Of a DNA stretch of 64,000 nt, positions 52,194 through 61,416 are shown piece after piece. The stretch spans positions 248,001-312,000 of the forward strand of contig CAVSMC010000012.1 in NCBI GenBank assembly GCA_963728935.1, in the 5' to 3' direction. Each line of letters starts with the position of its first letter. Position 1 is the stretch's first letter. The notes under the pieces are model-generated. The model was given only the letters and a program-made list of their open reading frames with translations. It searched no databases and was not told where the DNA came from. The stretch is from CAVSMC01 sp963728935. Lineage in GTDB: Bacteria > Pseudomonadota > Gammaproteobacteria > Burkholderiales > Casimicrobiaceae. A program made the position numbers and the translations under genes.

Positions 52194-53984
52194 TCAAAAG
52201 GTTCGGTCCGGGGCCTCCTTCACATAGAAGCCGGGAGCTGGCGTGAGCGGCGGATACGAATCGTTGCCCGCACGTCGCGGCGCGCGCTTCATCGCGCCGG
52301 CATGGGGCGCAAGCCATGCAAACCAGTGTGGCCACCAGCTGCCCGGCATGCTTTGCGCACGCTCGAGCCAATCGTCCGCGCTGTCGGTCATGAGGACATT
52401 CGTCCAATAGTTGCGCCGGTTCGCCGCCGGCGGATTGACGACGCCGGCGATGTGCCCCGACGCGGCGAGCACGAACGTCATGTCGTCGCCGCCGACGAGC
52501 CCGGTCGTCTTGTACGCAGAACGCCACGGCACGATGTGATCGTCGCGCGAGGCGAGCACGAACATCGGCGCGGTGATCCGCTCGAGGTCGATGCGCTCGC
52601 CGGCCATCGTCAACGCCCCGCGTTCGCGCAGCCGGTTGTCGAGGTAGAGATTGCGCAGGTAGGAGACATACATCGGTCCCGGCAGATTCGCCGAATCGCT
52701 GTTCCAGTGCAGCAGGTCGAACGCCGGAGGCGTTTCCCCTTTCAGATAGTTGCGAACGACATAGTTCCACACGAGCTCGTTCGCGCGCAGGCTCGCGAAC
52801 GCGCCGGCGAGCTCGGCGCCGTGCACGCGTGCGCCGGCGAGAAGCGCCGGCTCGCGCGCCGCCAGATACTCGCGCGATATGTATACGCCGATCTCGCCCG
52901 GGTCCGCAAAGTCGAGCATCGTCGTGAGCAACGTCACGCTTTGCACGCGCCGCCTCTTTCGCGCAGCGAGCACGGCAAGGGCGCTCGCGAGCAGCGTGCC
53001 GCCGACGCAGAAACCGAGCGCATTGACCGTTGGGCTTTTCGCGATTTCGCTCGCGACGCGCATCGCGGTCAGCACGCCGTCCTCGATGTAGTTGTCCCAC
53101 GTGAGGCTGCCGAGCTCGGGCGGGATGTTGCGCCACGACAGCATGAACACCGTCACGCCTTGCTCGACGGTCCAACGGACGAACGAGTTCGACGGCTGCA
53201 GATCGAGGATGTAGTACTTGTTGATGCACGGCGGGACGATGACGAGCGGCCGCCGATGCACGCGCGGCGTCGACGGCGCGTACTGGATCAGCTCGATCAG
53301 CTCGTTGCGGAAGACGACGTCGCCCGGGGTCACTGCAATGTTGCGACCGACTTCGAACGCGCTCGTGTCCGACATCGTGATGCGCCCGCGCTGGACGTCG
53401 GCAATGAGATTGCTTGCGCCCTGCGCGAGGCTTGCGCCGTCGGTCGCGAGCGCCCGCTTCAGGACTTCCGGGTTGGTGGCGGCGAAATTCGTCGGCGCGA
53501 GCGCATCGACGTACTGGCGCGTGGCGAACGACAGTCGATGCCGCTCGCTGTCGGACAACGGTGCGAGCTCGGCGAGCTCGGTCAGGTAACGGCTCGCGAG
53601 CAGATAGCTCTGCTTCATCAACGAAAAGAACGGCTGCTCATTCCATTCCGGCGCCGAGAACCGCCGGTCGCCCGGTGACGACTCGACGAGTTCTGGCAGC
53701 CGTGCGCGGCCCTCGGCCGCCGCGATCGGATCGAGCGCTTTCGCGGCGGCCCACAGGGCTTCCAACTTCGGCCGGTATTTCGCGTTCAACGCGGCGAGCG
53801 CATGACCGTCGACATGGGCGGAGCCGGCAGTCGACGGCGCCGCTCGCGCAGGCTCTTGGGGCGAGGGCGGGGGCATCGCGTGAAGCCACCAACGCGCCCA
53901 CGTTTGCGCCGCCTGCTGCCAGCGTTGCGCGAGTTCGGCGGGGCTCGGCGTCGGCACGATCGCGGGCGGCGGCGGAGAATGCAT
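52194..53984 (-). CDS. phaC: Class I poly(3-hydroxyalkanoate) synthase
   Basis: Polymerises hydroxyacyl-CoA to PHA at the granule surface. 596 residues. The lipase-like box GFCVGG has the catalytic Cys326; Asp in SRDDHIVPW and His in SGHIAG complete the triad. The N-terminal PhaC_N domain (about 110-270) includes PPCINKYYILDL and NSFVRW. The ATG at 53984 is preferred; an upstream extension of 29 basic residues is unlike PhaC. phaB follows. Confidence 0.95.
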   Translation of the reverse strand: MHSPPPPAIVPTPSPAELAQRWQQAAQTWARWWLHAMPPPSPQEPARAAPSTAGSAHVDGHALAALNAKYRPKLEALWAAAKALDPIAAAEGRARLPELVESSPGDRRFSAPEWNEQPFFSLMKQSYLLASRYLTELAELAPLSDSERHRLSFATRQYVDALAPTNFAATNPEVLKRALATDGASLAQGASNLIADVQRGRITMSDTSAFEVGRNIAVTPGDVVFRNELIELIQYAPSTPRVHRRPLVIVPPCINKYYILDLQPSNSFVRWTVEQGVTVFMLSWRNIPPELGSLTWDNYIEDGVLTAMRVASEIAKSPTVNALGFCVGGTLLASALAVLAARKRRRVQSVTLLTTMLDFADPGEIGVYISREYLAAREPALLAGARVHGAELAGAFASLRANELVWNYVVRNYLKGETPPAFDLLHWNSDSANLPGPMYVSYLRNLYLDNRLRERGALTMAGERIDLERITAPMFVLASRDDHIVPWRSAYKTTGLVGGDDMTFVLAASGHIAGVVNPPAANRRNYWTNVLMTDSADDWLERAQSMPGSWWPHWFAWLAPHAGAMKRAPRRAGNDSYPPLTPAPGFYVKEAPDRTF

Positions 53985-54097
53985 TGGACCTGCGGGGAAT
54001 TTCGCGACCCGCGCCGCGTTTGAAATGGCGAGGCGCGAATTGCGATGGTATCGTGGCGCGCAGGCGCGCACAACGGCGCAACTCGCTTCGCCGTGCG

Positions 54098-54892
54098 TCA
54101 GTGCTCGAGCAGCGTATGCGCGAGCGCGATGACGCCGATGCCCAAGCCGATCAACGCGATCTGCTGCGCCGTCTCGATGGGTGCGGCGCGTCGGTGCAAG
54201 CTTGGAATCAAGTCGGCAACCGCGACATAGAGCAGGCTCGACGCCGCGAGTGCGAGCACCGTCGGTAGAAGCTGCTGCATGTCCGCCAACGCGGCATAGG
54301 CGATCAGGCCGCCGGCGACCGTCGAGGTTCCGGTCGCGACGTTGTAGGCGAACGCCTTGCGCCGCGTGAATCCCGAGTGCAGCAACACGGCGAAGTCGCC
54401 GACCTGTTGCGGCACCGCGTGCGAGACGATCGCCACCGTCGTCGCGATGCCAAGCCTCGCGTCGGCGAGGAATGACGCCGCGATCACGATGCCGTCGCAG
54501 AAGTTGTGTACGGCAGTGCCGATCAGGATCATCAAACCCGAGCGGCCGCCGTCGCCTGGCGCCGGATCGTGCAACGCATGATCGTGCTCGGATTCGTCGG
54601 CGACCGGATCATGCGTGCCGTGGCCGTGCGCGTGACGCCACAGCACGAGCTTCTCCAGCACGAAGAACGCGAGCAGGCCGGCGAGCATCGTCAGCATGAC
54701 GCGCTCGGTGTCGCCGCCTTCGAGCGCATGCGGAACGAGCTCGAGGAACACGGCGCCGAGGAGTGCGCCGACGGCGAAGCTCACCAGGCGCGAGATCCAC
54801 GACGGATGCAGCGCGAGCGTACCCGCCGCGGCGACGACGGCGAGGACTCCGCCTGCAAACGTAGCGGCCACGATCGAGGCGAGCAGTGTCAT
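54098..54892 (-). CDS. ZIP-family metal transporter
   Basis: 264 residues with about eight membrane helices and a His-rich cytoplasmic loop (HAHGHGTHDP and EHDHALHD). The metal-site helices read HNFCDG and HAVPQQVGD, matching HN-x-x-DG and H-x-x-P-x-x-x-GD of ZIP proteins. It probably imports zinc or another divalent metal. It lies between phaC and pgeF, genes that I remember as neighbours in Burkholderia, so it may be an insertion in that order. Confidence 0.9.
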   Translation of the reverse strand: MTLLASIVAATFAGGVLAVVAAAGTLALHPSWISRLVSFAVGALLGAVFLELVPHALEGGDTERVMLTMLAGLLAFFVLEKLVLWRHAHGHGTHDPVADESEHDHALHDPAPGDGGRSGLMILIGTAVHNFCDGIVIAASFLADARLGIATTVAIVSHAVPQQVGDFAVLLHSGFTRRKAFAYNVATGTSTVAGGLIAYAALADMQQLLPTVLALAASSLLYVAVADLIPSLHRRAAPIETAQQIALIGLGIGVIALAHTLLEH

Positions 54893-54932
54893 GGCGTCGG
54901 GAGCCGTGCCGTTCCGGCGTAAAGGCGCCGCA

Positions 54933-55733
54933 TTATAGGGGCACGTCGGGCTCGAGCCAGATCGCCGCCGCCATCCGGCCCGTCTCGCGGTCGCGGCGAA
55001 ACGAAAAGAAGCGTGCGGCGTCCGCGTACGAGCACCAGCCGCCGCCGGCAATCGAAGCCACGCCCGCGCGGGAGAGTCGCCGCCGCGCGAGCGCGTACAA
55101 GTCGGCGTGCCATTTTCCCTCGCGAACCGCAGTGAACGACTCGCAAGCGAGCGGATCGGCGTCGCAAAACGCGGCGCGAACATCGGCGCCCACTTCGAAC
55201 GCGCGCCGACTGATCGCAGGACCGAGCCAAGCGATGACGTCGTCGGGGCGTGCGATGTCCATCGCCGCAATCGTCGCTTCGACCACGCCCGCCGCGAGCC
55301 CGCGCCAGCCCGCGTGTGCGATGCCGACGACGGAGCCGATGCGATCGGCGAGCAGCACGGGCAGGCAATCCGCGACGAGCACCGCGCAGACCACGGCGGC
55401 GGCGCGCGTCACCGCGGCATCGGCGACCACAGGCGCCGTCGGACGCATACGGTCCAGACGGGCGACCGTCGCGCCGTGGACTTGCTGCATCCACACGGGT
55501 TCGTCGGGAAGGAGTGCGCGCAGCCGCCGGCGGTTCTCCGCCAGCGCTTCGGGAGCGTCACCGCGATCGCGCGACATGGCCGCAAGATTCATCGTCGCGT
55601 ACGGCGGGACGCTGACGCCGCCGTTGCGCGTCGTGACGAGCGCGCGTACGTTCGCCGGCGCAGCCCATTGCGGAACGATCCAGTCGAGACCCGCGCCCGC
55701 GAGGCGTTCGTCGAGCGTGCCGGCGCCTGTCAT
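54933..55733 (-). CDS. pgeF: PgeF, laccase-domain (YfiH) peptidoglycan-editing protein
   Basis: 266 residues of the multicopper-polyphenol-oxidase/YfiH family: conserved His in QQVHGATV, Cys in VADCLPVLL and His in IAHAGWRG form the zinc/copper site. E. coli YfiH removes wrongly placed L-serine from peptidoglycan precursors. The ATG overlaps the rluD stop by 4 bp, the widespread rluD-pgeF pairing. Confidence 0.93.
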   Translation of the reverse strand: MTGAGTLDERLAGAGLDWIVPQWAAPANVRALVTTRNGGVSVPPYATMNLAAMSRDRGDAPEALAENRRRLRALLPDEPVWMQQVHGATVARLDRMRPTAPVVADAAVTRAAAVVCAVLVADCLPVLLADRIGSVVGIAHAGWRGLAAGVVEATIAAMDIARPDDVIAWLGPAISRRAFEVGADVRAAFCDADPLACESFTAVREGKWHADLYALARRRLSRAGVASIAGGGWCSYADAARFFSFRRDRETGRMAAAIWLEPDVPL

Positions 55734-56704
55734 GACGACGGCCCCCGCGCACGCAACCGATCGAGCAGCGCCGCGAAATCGGCAGGCACCGCCGAGTCCC
55801 ACGTGCACGATTGCCGGCTCACCGGATGAATGAGCGACAACCTCGTCGCGTGCAATGCCTGCCGAGCGAACGGCACGGTGCTCCGCTTGCCGTAAACCGA
55901 ATCTCCTACCAGCGGATGGCCCAGCGACGCGAAATGCACGCGGATCTGATGCGTGCGTCCCGTCTCGAGCACGCAGCGCAGAAGCGTCGCCACGCCGAAG
56001 CGCTCGACAACCGAATAGTGCGTGCGCGCGGGCTTGCCTGTCGCGACGACCGCCATCTTCGTTCGCCGCGTCGGATGGCGTCCGACCGGCGCGTCGACCG
56101 TGCCCCCGCGCGCGACATCGCCGCTCGCGACCGCGACATACTCGCGCTTGACCGTGTGCGCGGCGAGCTGGCGTACGAGATAGGTCTGCGCGGCGAGCGT
56201 TTTCGCGACCACCATCAGCCCGCTCGTGTCCTTGTCGAGCCGGTGCACGATGCCCGCGCGCGGCAGCGCGGCGAGCATAGGGTCGTGATGGAGCAGCGCG
56301 TTCATCAGCGTTCCCTGCCAATTACCGCTGCCGGGGTGGACGACGCGCCCGGCCGGCTTGTCGACGACGATCAGCGCGGCGTCCTCGTGGACGATCGAGA
56401 GCGCGATGGGCTCCGCCGCGTGCGAGGCGAGCTGCCGATCGGCGGCGGGCGTCACGACGACGCGCTCTCCGCCGTTCACCGTCCAGTCCGGTTCGACGAC
56501 GACACCGTCGAGCGTCACGCGACCCGCTTCGATCCAAGCCTTGAGCCGCGTACGCGAGAATTGCGGCAATGCCCGCGCGACCGCATGGTCGAAGCGCTCG
56601 CCGGCGGCGTCGAGCGGCAGCTCGAATGCGTGCGACTCGACCGCCGCCGACGCGGGCGCCGTCGCACCGGCCGTGCGCGCGTCCGCAGCGCAGGCGCGCT
56701 TCAA
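55730..56704 (-). CDS. rluD: 23S rRNA pseudouridine synthase RluD
   Basis: Makes pseudouridines in helix 69 of 23S rRNA. 324 residues: N-terminal S4-like domain (FDHAVARALPQFSRTRLKAWIEAG) and the synthase domain with catalytic Asp in HRLDKDTSGLM, plus GRTHQIRVH. The start is uncertain: the only plausible codon before the S4 domain is a TTG at 56704. It is divergent from bamD, and pgeF overlaps its end. Confidence 0.93.
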   Translation of the reverse strand: MKRACAADARTAGATAPASAAVESHAFELPLDAAGERFDHAVARALPQFSRTRLKAWIEAGRVTLDGVVVEPDWTVNGGERVVVTPAADRQLASHAAEPIALSIVHEDAALIVVDKPAGRVVHPGSGNWQGTLMNALLHHDPMLAALPRAGIVHRLDKDTSGLMVVAKTLAAQTYLVRQLAAHTVKREYVAVASGDVARGGTVDAPVGRHPTRRTKMAVVATGKPARTHYSVVERFGVATLLRCVLETGRTHQIRVHFASLGHPLVGDSVYGKRSTVPFARQALHATRLSLIHPVSRQSCTWDSAVPADFAALLDRLRARGPSS

Positions 56705-56724
56705 GTCGGTCGGAGGACGGGAGT

Positions 56725-56730
56725 TATAAT
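56725..56730 (+). promoter_or_regulatory. Probable -10 box of the bamD promoter
   Basis: TATAAT 26 bp upstream of the bamD ATG. The -35 position falls at the rluD start (TTCAAG) and is weak. GAGGA before the ATG is the ribosome site. Confidence 0.45.
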
Positions 56731-56756
56731 CGCCGCCTCGTCAGAGGACTCTGCGT

Positions 56757-57581
56757 ATGAGAGCACTTGCCTTGTTCATCGTATCGCTCGTCGACGCGCG
56801 CGCTCGCCTCGTCGCCATCGCGCTGCTCGCCGCCGCGCTCGCGAGCTGCAGCCTATTCCCCGAGGTGAAGGACGAGACTGCGACTTGGTCCGCCGATCGC
56901 ATCTACAAGACGGCGCACGACGCGCTGATCGAGGGAAATTATACGCGCGCCGTCAAGATGTTCGAGACGCTCGAGTCGCGCTTCCCCTACGGCCGCTACG
57001 CGCAACAGGCGCTGATCGAGGGCGCGTACGCGAACTACCGCGCCGGCGAGGCGGCGGCGGCGGTGTCGCAATGCGATCGTTTCATTCGCACGTATCCGAA
57101 TCATCCGAATGTCGACTACGCGTATTACCTGAAGGGCCTCGTGCACTTTCGCGAGGACCAGGGAATTTTGGGCTATGTATACGAGCTCGATCTTTCGGAG
57201 CGCGAGCCGAAGGCGATGCGCGAATCGTTCGCGGCGTTCAAGGAGCTCGTCACGAAGATGCCGGAGAGTCGCTACGCGGAGGACGCCACTCAGCGGATGC
57301 GCTATCTCACCAACGCGCTCGCGCTCTACGAAGTCAAAGTCGGTCGCTACTACTACAATCGCGGCGCGTACGTCGCTGCGATTAATCGGGCGCAGGCGGC
57401 GATTACCAGCTACCCGCGTACGCCGGCGAACGAGGATGCGCTCGATCTGCTCGTGAAGTCGTACGACAAGCTCGGGCTCGCGCAGCTTCGCGACGACTCG
57501 CACCGCATCCTCGAGCAGACGTTTCCCGCGAGCTCCTATCTCACCGGCGGTCCGCCCAAACCTTGGTGGAAGTTTTGGTAG
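56757..57581 (+). CDS. bamD: Outer-membrane assembly lipoprotein BamD
   Basis: Essential part of the BAM complex that inserts beta-barrel proteins. 274 residues with a lipoprotein signal (LASCS, Cys31) and five TPR units (about 45-260), beginning AHDALIEGNYTRAVKMFETLESRFPYG, the normal YfiO start. The signal region is about ten residues longer than usual. It is divergent from rluD. Confidence 0.95.
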   Translation: MRALALFIVSLVDARARLVAIALLAAALASCSLFPEVKDETATWSADRIYKTAHDALIEGNYTRAVKMFETLESRFPYGRYAQQALIEGAYANYRAGEAAAAVSQCDRFIRTYPNHPNVDYAYYLKGLVHFREDQGILGYVYELDLSEREPKAMRESFAAFKELVTKMPESRYAEDATQRMRYLTNALALYEVKVGRYYYNRGAYVAAINRAQAAITSYPRTPANEDALDLLVKSYDKLGLAQLRDDSHRILEQTFPASSYLTGGPPKPWWKFW

Positions 57582-58557
57582 GCTTCGTGTTGCGCGTTTG
57601 CGACGGCGTGTCAAACCAACTGCGACCGGTCCCAGACTGACTGCTCATTATCCAGCTGCCGCAATTGGCCGATGCGGTCGCTGGCTTCCGTCCCCAGCGC
57701 TGGAGGTGCGGCGGCGGCTACGCGAGGGGTAATGGATTTCGACCCGCTAACGTCGTTGGCGGAGTCGCTACGAGCGCTGGCGCGCGAGAGCGCGAGTGCT
57801 GGCGAACACGCGCGTGTGCGAGCGTCGCGATGTTGCTTACCAGCCGTAGAGTGCGCTCGTTCATCGGCGTCACTATGTCTTTTGCGAGGTGGTTAGCAAG
57901 AATGCTAACTCCCACGTTCGATCATCACCATCGTCCGCACGGACGAACCTGAGCCCCATGACGCGCCTTGCGAGTGCGTTTTCGTCCTGTACAGCGGAGA
58001 GCTCTCCGTCGCTTCGTGCCGATGTGAAGGAGCTTGAGGTGTCTGCTGGAGCGCCATCGAAGCCGCGCGCTGGAGGTGTTCGTAGCACCGTGGTTCACGT
58101 CAAAGCGAGCGGGGCAGGGTCGGCAACGCAAGTTCGCAATTTTGCGAACAGGTCCTGGCGATTCCTGAGGCCGCCTCGCAAATCAGGTGCTGGGTGACGT
58201 CAATGCCGTGTACGTCTGTTTTCGGACCCAAAGCGAACGCTGATGAAGTAGTTGGATGTAATGCGTCAACAGGTTGTTGGGGGCTGAGCTAGGCGACTGA
58301 TTGGCGGGAGACGGGGCTGACGCCGGCCGAGTATCGGGAGCGGTTCGGCGGGCAACATCCAGCGCTGCCGAGGCAGCGCCGCAGTGCGCTCGTGAGAATG
58401 CCGAATGTGGTTGCGATCCACGCGTACGATGATCAAGCAGTCGACAAGGCAGTCGAATCGAGCTCAACGTCGAATGACCGCTCGATGGCCGGAAGCAGCC
58501 TGCCGGTAACAGATGCCGAAACCAGACGAAGCCGTCGTCGACCGCGAGAGGGCTGAC
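57582..58557. other. 976-bp stretch without an intact gene; decayed DNA
   Basis: All six frames are broken into short pieces and base use is more even than in the neighbours. Two fragments look like old coding DNA: a plus-strand piece at about 57910-58040 that reads CECVFVLYSGELSV, similar to a cyclic-nucleotide-binding domain, and the MucR-like piece listed separately. No transposase or tRNA is seen. Confidence 0.5.
58291..58530 (+). pseudogene. Possible MucR/Ros-type regulator fragment
   Basis: An open frame after a stop at 58288 reads TDWRETGLTPAEYRERFGG. The GLTP-x-EYR-x-R/K-[WF]-G pattern is typical of the C-terminal part of MucR/Ros zinc-finger regulators. The zinc-finger part upstream is missing and the downstream part has no family likeness, so it is at best a remnant. 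Confidence 0.3.
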
Positions 58558-60552
58558 CTACCGTGTACTCGCAAAGAACGCTACGACGTCCGCGATGTCG
58601 CGCGTGCGCCGCATCGGCGGCAGGCTTTTCCAGATCCGCTTGCCGTACGGCTTGTCGACCAGCCGCGGGTCGCCGATCATCAGCACGCCGCGATCGGTCT
58701 CGCTTCGGATCAGCCGGCCGGCGCCTTGCTTCAGGCTGATCGCCGCCTGCGGCAACTGGTAATCGAAGAACGGGTTGCCGCCCTGGGCGCGAAGCTGGTC
58801 GAGACGCGCGGCGAGCAGCGGATCGTCCGGCGGCGCGAACGGCAGCTTGTCGATGACGACGACCGACAGCGCGTCGCCGGCGACGTCGACGCCTTCCCAG
58901 AAGCTCGCGCTGCCCAGCAGCACGGCGTTGCCGAGCTCGCGAAAGCGCGTCAGCAGCTCGCTGCGCGACCCTTCCCCCTGAACGAGGAGCGGCCAAGACA
59001 GTCCATCGCGCGCCATCGCGCTCGCGAGCGTTTCGCGCGCCTGCGCGAGCGCGCGCAGCGTCGTGAACAGCAGGAACGCGCGTCCGTTGCTCGCTTTGAG
59101 GACCGGTAACGCGGCGGCGACGATCGCGTCGGTGTGCTCGCGCGAATTGGGCTCGGGCAGCTCGCGCGGAACGTAGAGCAGCGCCTGCGAAGCGTAATCG
59201 AACGGCGATTGCCAGCAGCCGGTCGCCGCCTCCGCGAGACCGAGCTCGCGCTGGTACAGCGAGAAATCGCGGCCGACGGCGAGGGTGGCCGACGTGAAGA
59301 TCCACGCGCGCCCGGAATCGACGACCTGACGCGAAAAGAGCTGCGCGATCGAAAGCGGCGACGCGTGGAGCTGAAACCCCGAGGGCGTGACGTCGATCCA
59401 GCGGATCCACGCATTGTCGTCGTCGTAAACCGCCGCGGCGTCGCGATCGAGCGTCGAGCGCCATCGCGCCAGCGCCGCCGACGATTCGTTCGCGCGCTGC
59501 GCGACGTTCGCGAGCTCTTCGCTGCGCTCCGAGAACAGCGCAAGCTCCGCCGCGAGCCGGTCGAGCGCAGTCGCGAGATCGTCGAGCGCCGATACGACGG
59601 CAGGACGGATGGCGGCGGACGACTGTGCGATCTTGCCGGGTGTGTCGCCGAGCGCGAGCCGTAGCTTGCGGATCGCCGGACCGATGCCCGATGCGGCGTC
59701 GGGCAGCTCGGCGACTTCGCGCGCGCCCGTGCGTGCGGCGACCTCGGCGTCGCGGGCGAGATCGGCGAGCTGGCCGGCGGTGAGCTGCTCGCCGAAGAAC
59801 AGTGTCGCCGTGCCGGGAAGCTGATGCGCCTCGTCGAGCACGATCGTGTTGCACGCCGGCAAGAGCTCGGCGAGCCCTTCGTCGCGCAGCATTACGTCGG
59901 CGAAGAACAGATGATGGTTGACGACGACGACGTCCGCCTCGAGCGCGGCCTTGCGCGCCTTGAGCACGAAGCATTCGGAATGGAACGCGCAATCGCTGCC
60001 GAGGCAGTTGTCGCGCGTCGAGGTCACCAGCGGCCAGATCGTCGCGTTTTCCGGCACGTCGGCGAGCGCGCCGCGGTCGCCTGTGTCGCTCGCCTGCGCG
60101 AAGCCGATGATCTTCGTCAGGTAGCGCGCGTCGTCGCGCGAAGGCAATCCGCCCTCGCGCGACGTGCGCTCCAGATGGTGGTGGCAGACGTAGTTCGCGC
60201 GCCCCTTCAGCAACGCGATCGTGACCGGCGAGCCGAGGGCGTCGCGCACGAGCGGCAAGTCGCGCTGATAGAGCTGATCCTGCAACGTCTTCGTACCCGT
60301 CGAGACGATGACTTTGCCGCCGTAGAGCAGCGCAGGCACCAGATAGGCGAACGTCTTGCCGGTTCCGGTACCTGCCTCGACGATCAGCGGGCGCTTGTCG
60401 TGAATCGCTTTCGCGATGGCGTCCGCCATCGCGAGCTGTTGCGCGCGAAAGCGAAAATCGGGTAGCGCGCGCGAGAGCTCGCCGCCATCGCTGAAGATTG
60501 CGCCGAGCGCAGCGTCGGTCACGGCAGCGGGCGCGAGCGCTTCGTCGCGCAC
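58558..60552 (-). CDS. DinG/YoaA-type ATP-dependent DNA helicase with FeS cluster
   Basis: 664-residue superfamily 2 (XPD-like) 5'-3' helicase. Walker A GTGTGKT (61-67), four FeS Cys at 123, 183, 188 and 194, DEAH box at 240-243, and motif VI QGAGRLIRSE near the C-terminus. It unwinds DNA in repair and at R-loops. The GTG at 60552 is taken because the frame upstream overlaps the next gene and is unlike helicases. It probably follows the secreted-protein gene in one transcript. Confidence 0.92.
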   Translation of the reverse strand: MRDEALAPAAVTDAALGAIFSDGGELSRALPDFRFRAQQLAMADAIAKAIHDKRPLIVEAGTGTGKTFAYLVPALLYGGKVIVSTGTKTLQDQLYQRDLPLVRDALGSPVTIALLKGRANYVCHHHLERTSREGGLPSRDDARYLTKIIGFAQASDTGDRGALADVPENATIWPLVTSTRDNCLGSDCAFHSECFVLKARKAALEADVVVVNHHLFFADVMLRDEGLAELLPACNTIVLDEAHQLPGTATLFFGEQLTAGQLADLARDAEVAARTGAREVAELPDAASGIGPAIRKLRLALGDTPGKIAQSSAAIRPAVVSALDDLATALDRLAAELALFSERSEELANVAQRANESSAALARWRSTLDRDAAAVYDDDNAWIRWIDVTPSGFQLHASPLSIAQLFSRQVVDSGRAWIFTSATLAVGRDFSLYQRELGLAEAATGCWQSPFDYASQALLYVPRELPEPNSREHTDAIVAAALPVLKASNGRAFLLFTTLRALAQARETLASAMARDGLSWPLLVQGEGSRSELLTRFRELGNAVLLGSASFWEGVDVAGDALSVVVIDKLPFAPPDDPLLAARLDQLRAQGGNPFFDYQLPQAAISLKQGAGRLIRSETDRGVLMIGDPRLVDKPYGKRIWKSLPPMRRTRDIADVVAFFASTR

Positions 60553-60571
60553 GGGAGAACGGACAGCTCTT

Positions 60572-61159
60572 TCAGTTCGCCGGCTTTGTCGCCACGGCGG
60601 CCTTTGCCACTGCCGGCTTGCGCTTCGACGACGACTTCGCGGCGAGCGACGCATGCGCGTTGGCGAGCGCCGTACGCACCGCCTCAGCGCGCTCGCGGAA
60701 CGTGTCGTAAGGCTTGGCGACGCGCGTCTTGTACTGGTCGTCGCTCTCCGGCGCTTGCCATTTGAGCTCAACAAGCGACTTCTGCCAGTAGTCGTGCAAC
60801 GCACGCAGCGTTTCGACGGCGACACGACTTTGCGTCGCTTCGCGCAGTGCCGCCTGGTAGTGGCGCGTGATCGAAGCCTTGTGCTTGTCGACGCAATACT
60901 CGGACTTGGCGCCGTTGACGCCCTGCTCGGCCTGCTCGTAACCGAACTCGATGATCTCGATGCTCTTCACCTGACGGCACATCGTGTACAGATGCGGGAC
61001 GGCGTCGAGGAAGCATTCGACGGCGCCGCCGGTCGAGTTCGGGCAAATGTAGATCTCCGGCTTTTGCGCGAAATCGTTCGCGGCAACGGCCGGACCGGAC
61101 GCGAGCGCAGCGAGTGCGGCGGCGGCGACAACCGGCAACGAACGTGAGAGCGATGTCAT
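60572..61159 (-). CDS. Hypothetical secreted protein with four cysteines
   Basis: 195 residues: signal peptide ending GPAVAAN, then a helical body with Cys residues in YICPNS, VECFLD, TMCRQV and SEYCVDK that could form two disulfides, and a Lys/Ala-rich tail. No family known to me. It should be periplasmic. It is separated from the helicase gene by about 20 bp and preceded by 257 bp without a gene. Confidence 0.65.
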   Translation of the reverse strand: MTSLSRSLPVVAAAALAALASGPAVAANDFAQKPEIYICPNSTGGAVECFLDAVPHLYTMCRQVKSIEIIEFGYEQAEQGVNGAKSEYCVDKHKASITRHYQAALREATQSRVAVETLRALHDYWQKSLVELKWQAPESDDQYKTRVAKPYDTFRERAEAVRTALANAHASLAAKSSSKRKPAVAKAAVATKPAN

Positions 61160-61416
61160 GATCGGACGAGCCCCAAAAGGGGAGTCCGGCGATCGTACTG
61201 CGATCGCAACGCCGGCTCAAGTCAGCCGGACGGAGGAACACTGCGGCTGCGTGCGGGCGCCTCGATCAGTTGTAGATGCCAACTCTACCGTTGTTTCAAT
61301 GGGTTGCGAATTGACATAGCAATCACATCGTTGCGACGACCACCCGGCAGCGCGCACAGCGGCAGCGCCTGCTGCACAGCGACGAAACGCCCCCAAAGCG
61401 CGACCGCGATCGCCCG

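Noticed and set aside
57910..58040. CRP-like cyclic-nucleotide-binding gene
   Set aside because: Only about 14 residues resemble the domain and stops lie on both sides; kept as a remark under the decayed stretch.
61160..61416. Promoter or RNA in the gap before recJ's downstream neighbour
   Set aside because: A TTGAAA-N17-TCTACA pair on the minus strand matches only half of the -10 consensus; too weak to list.
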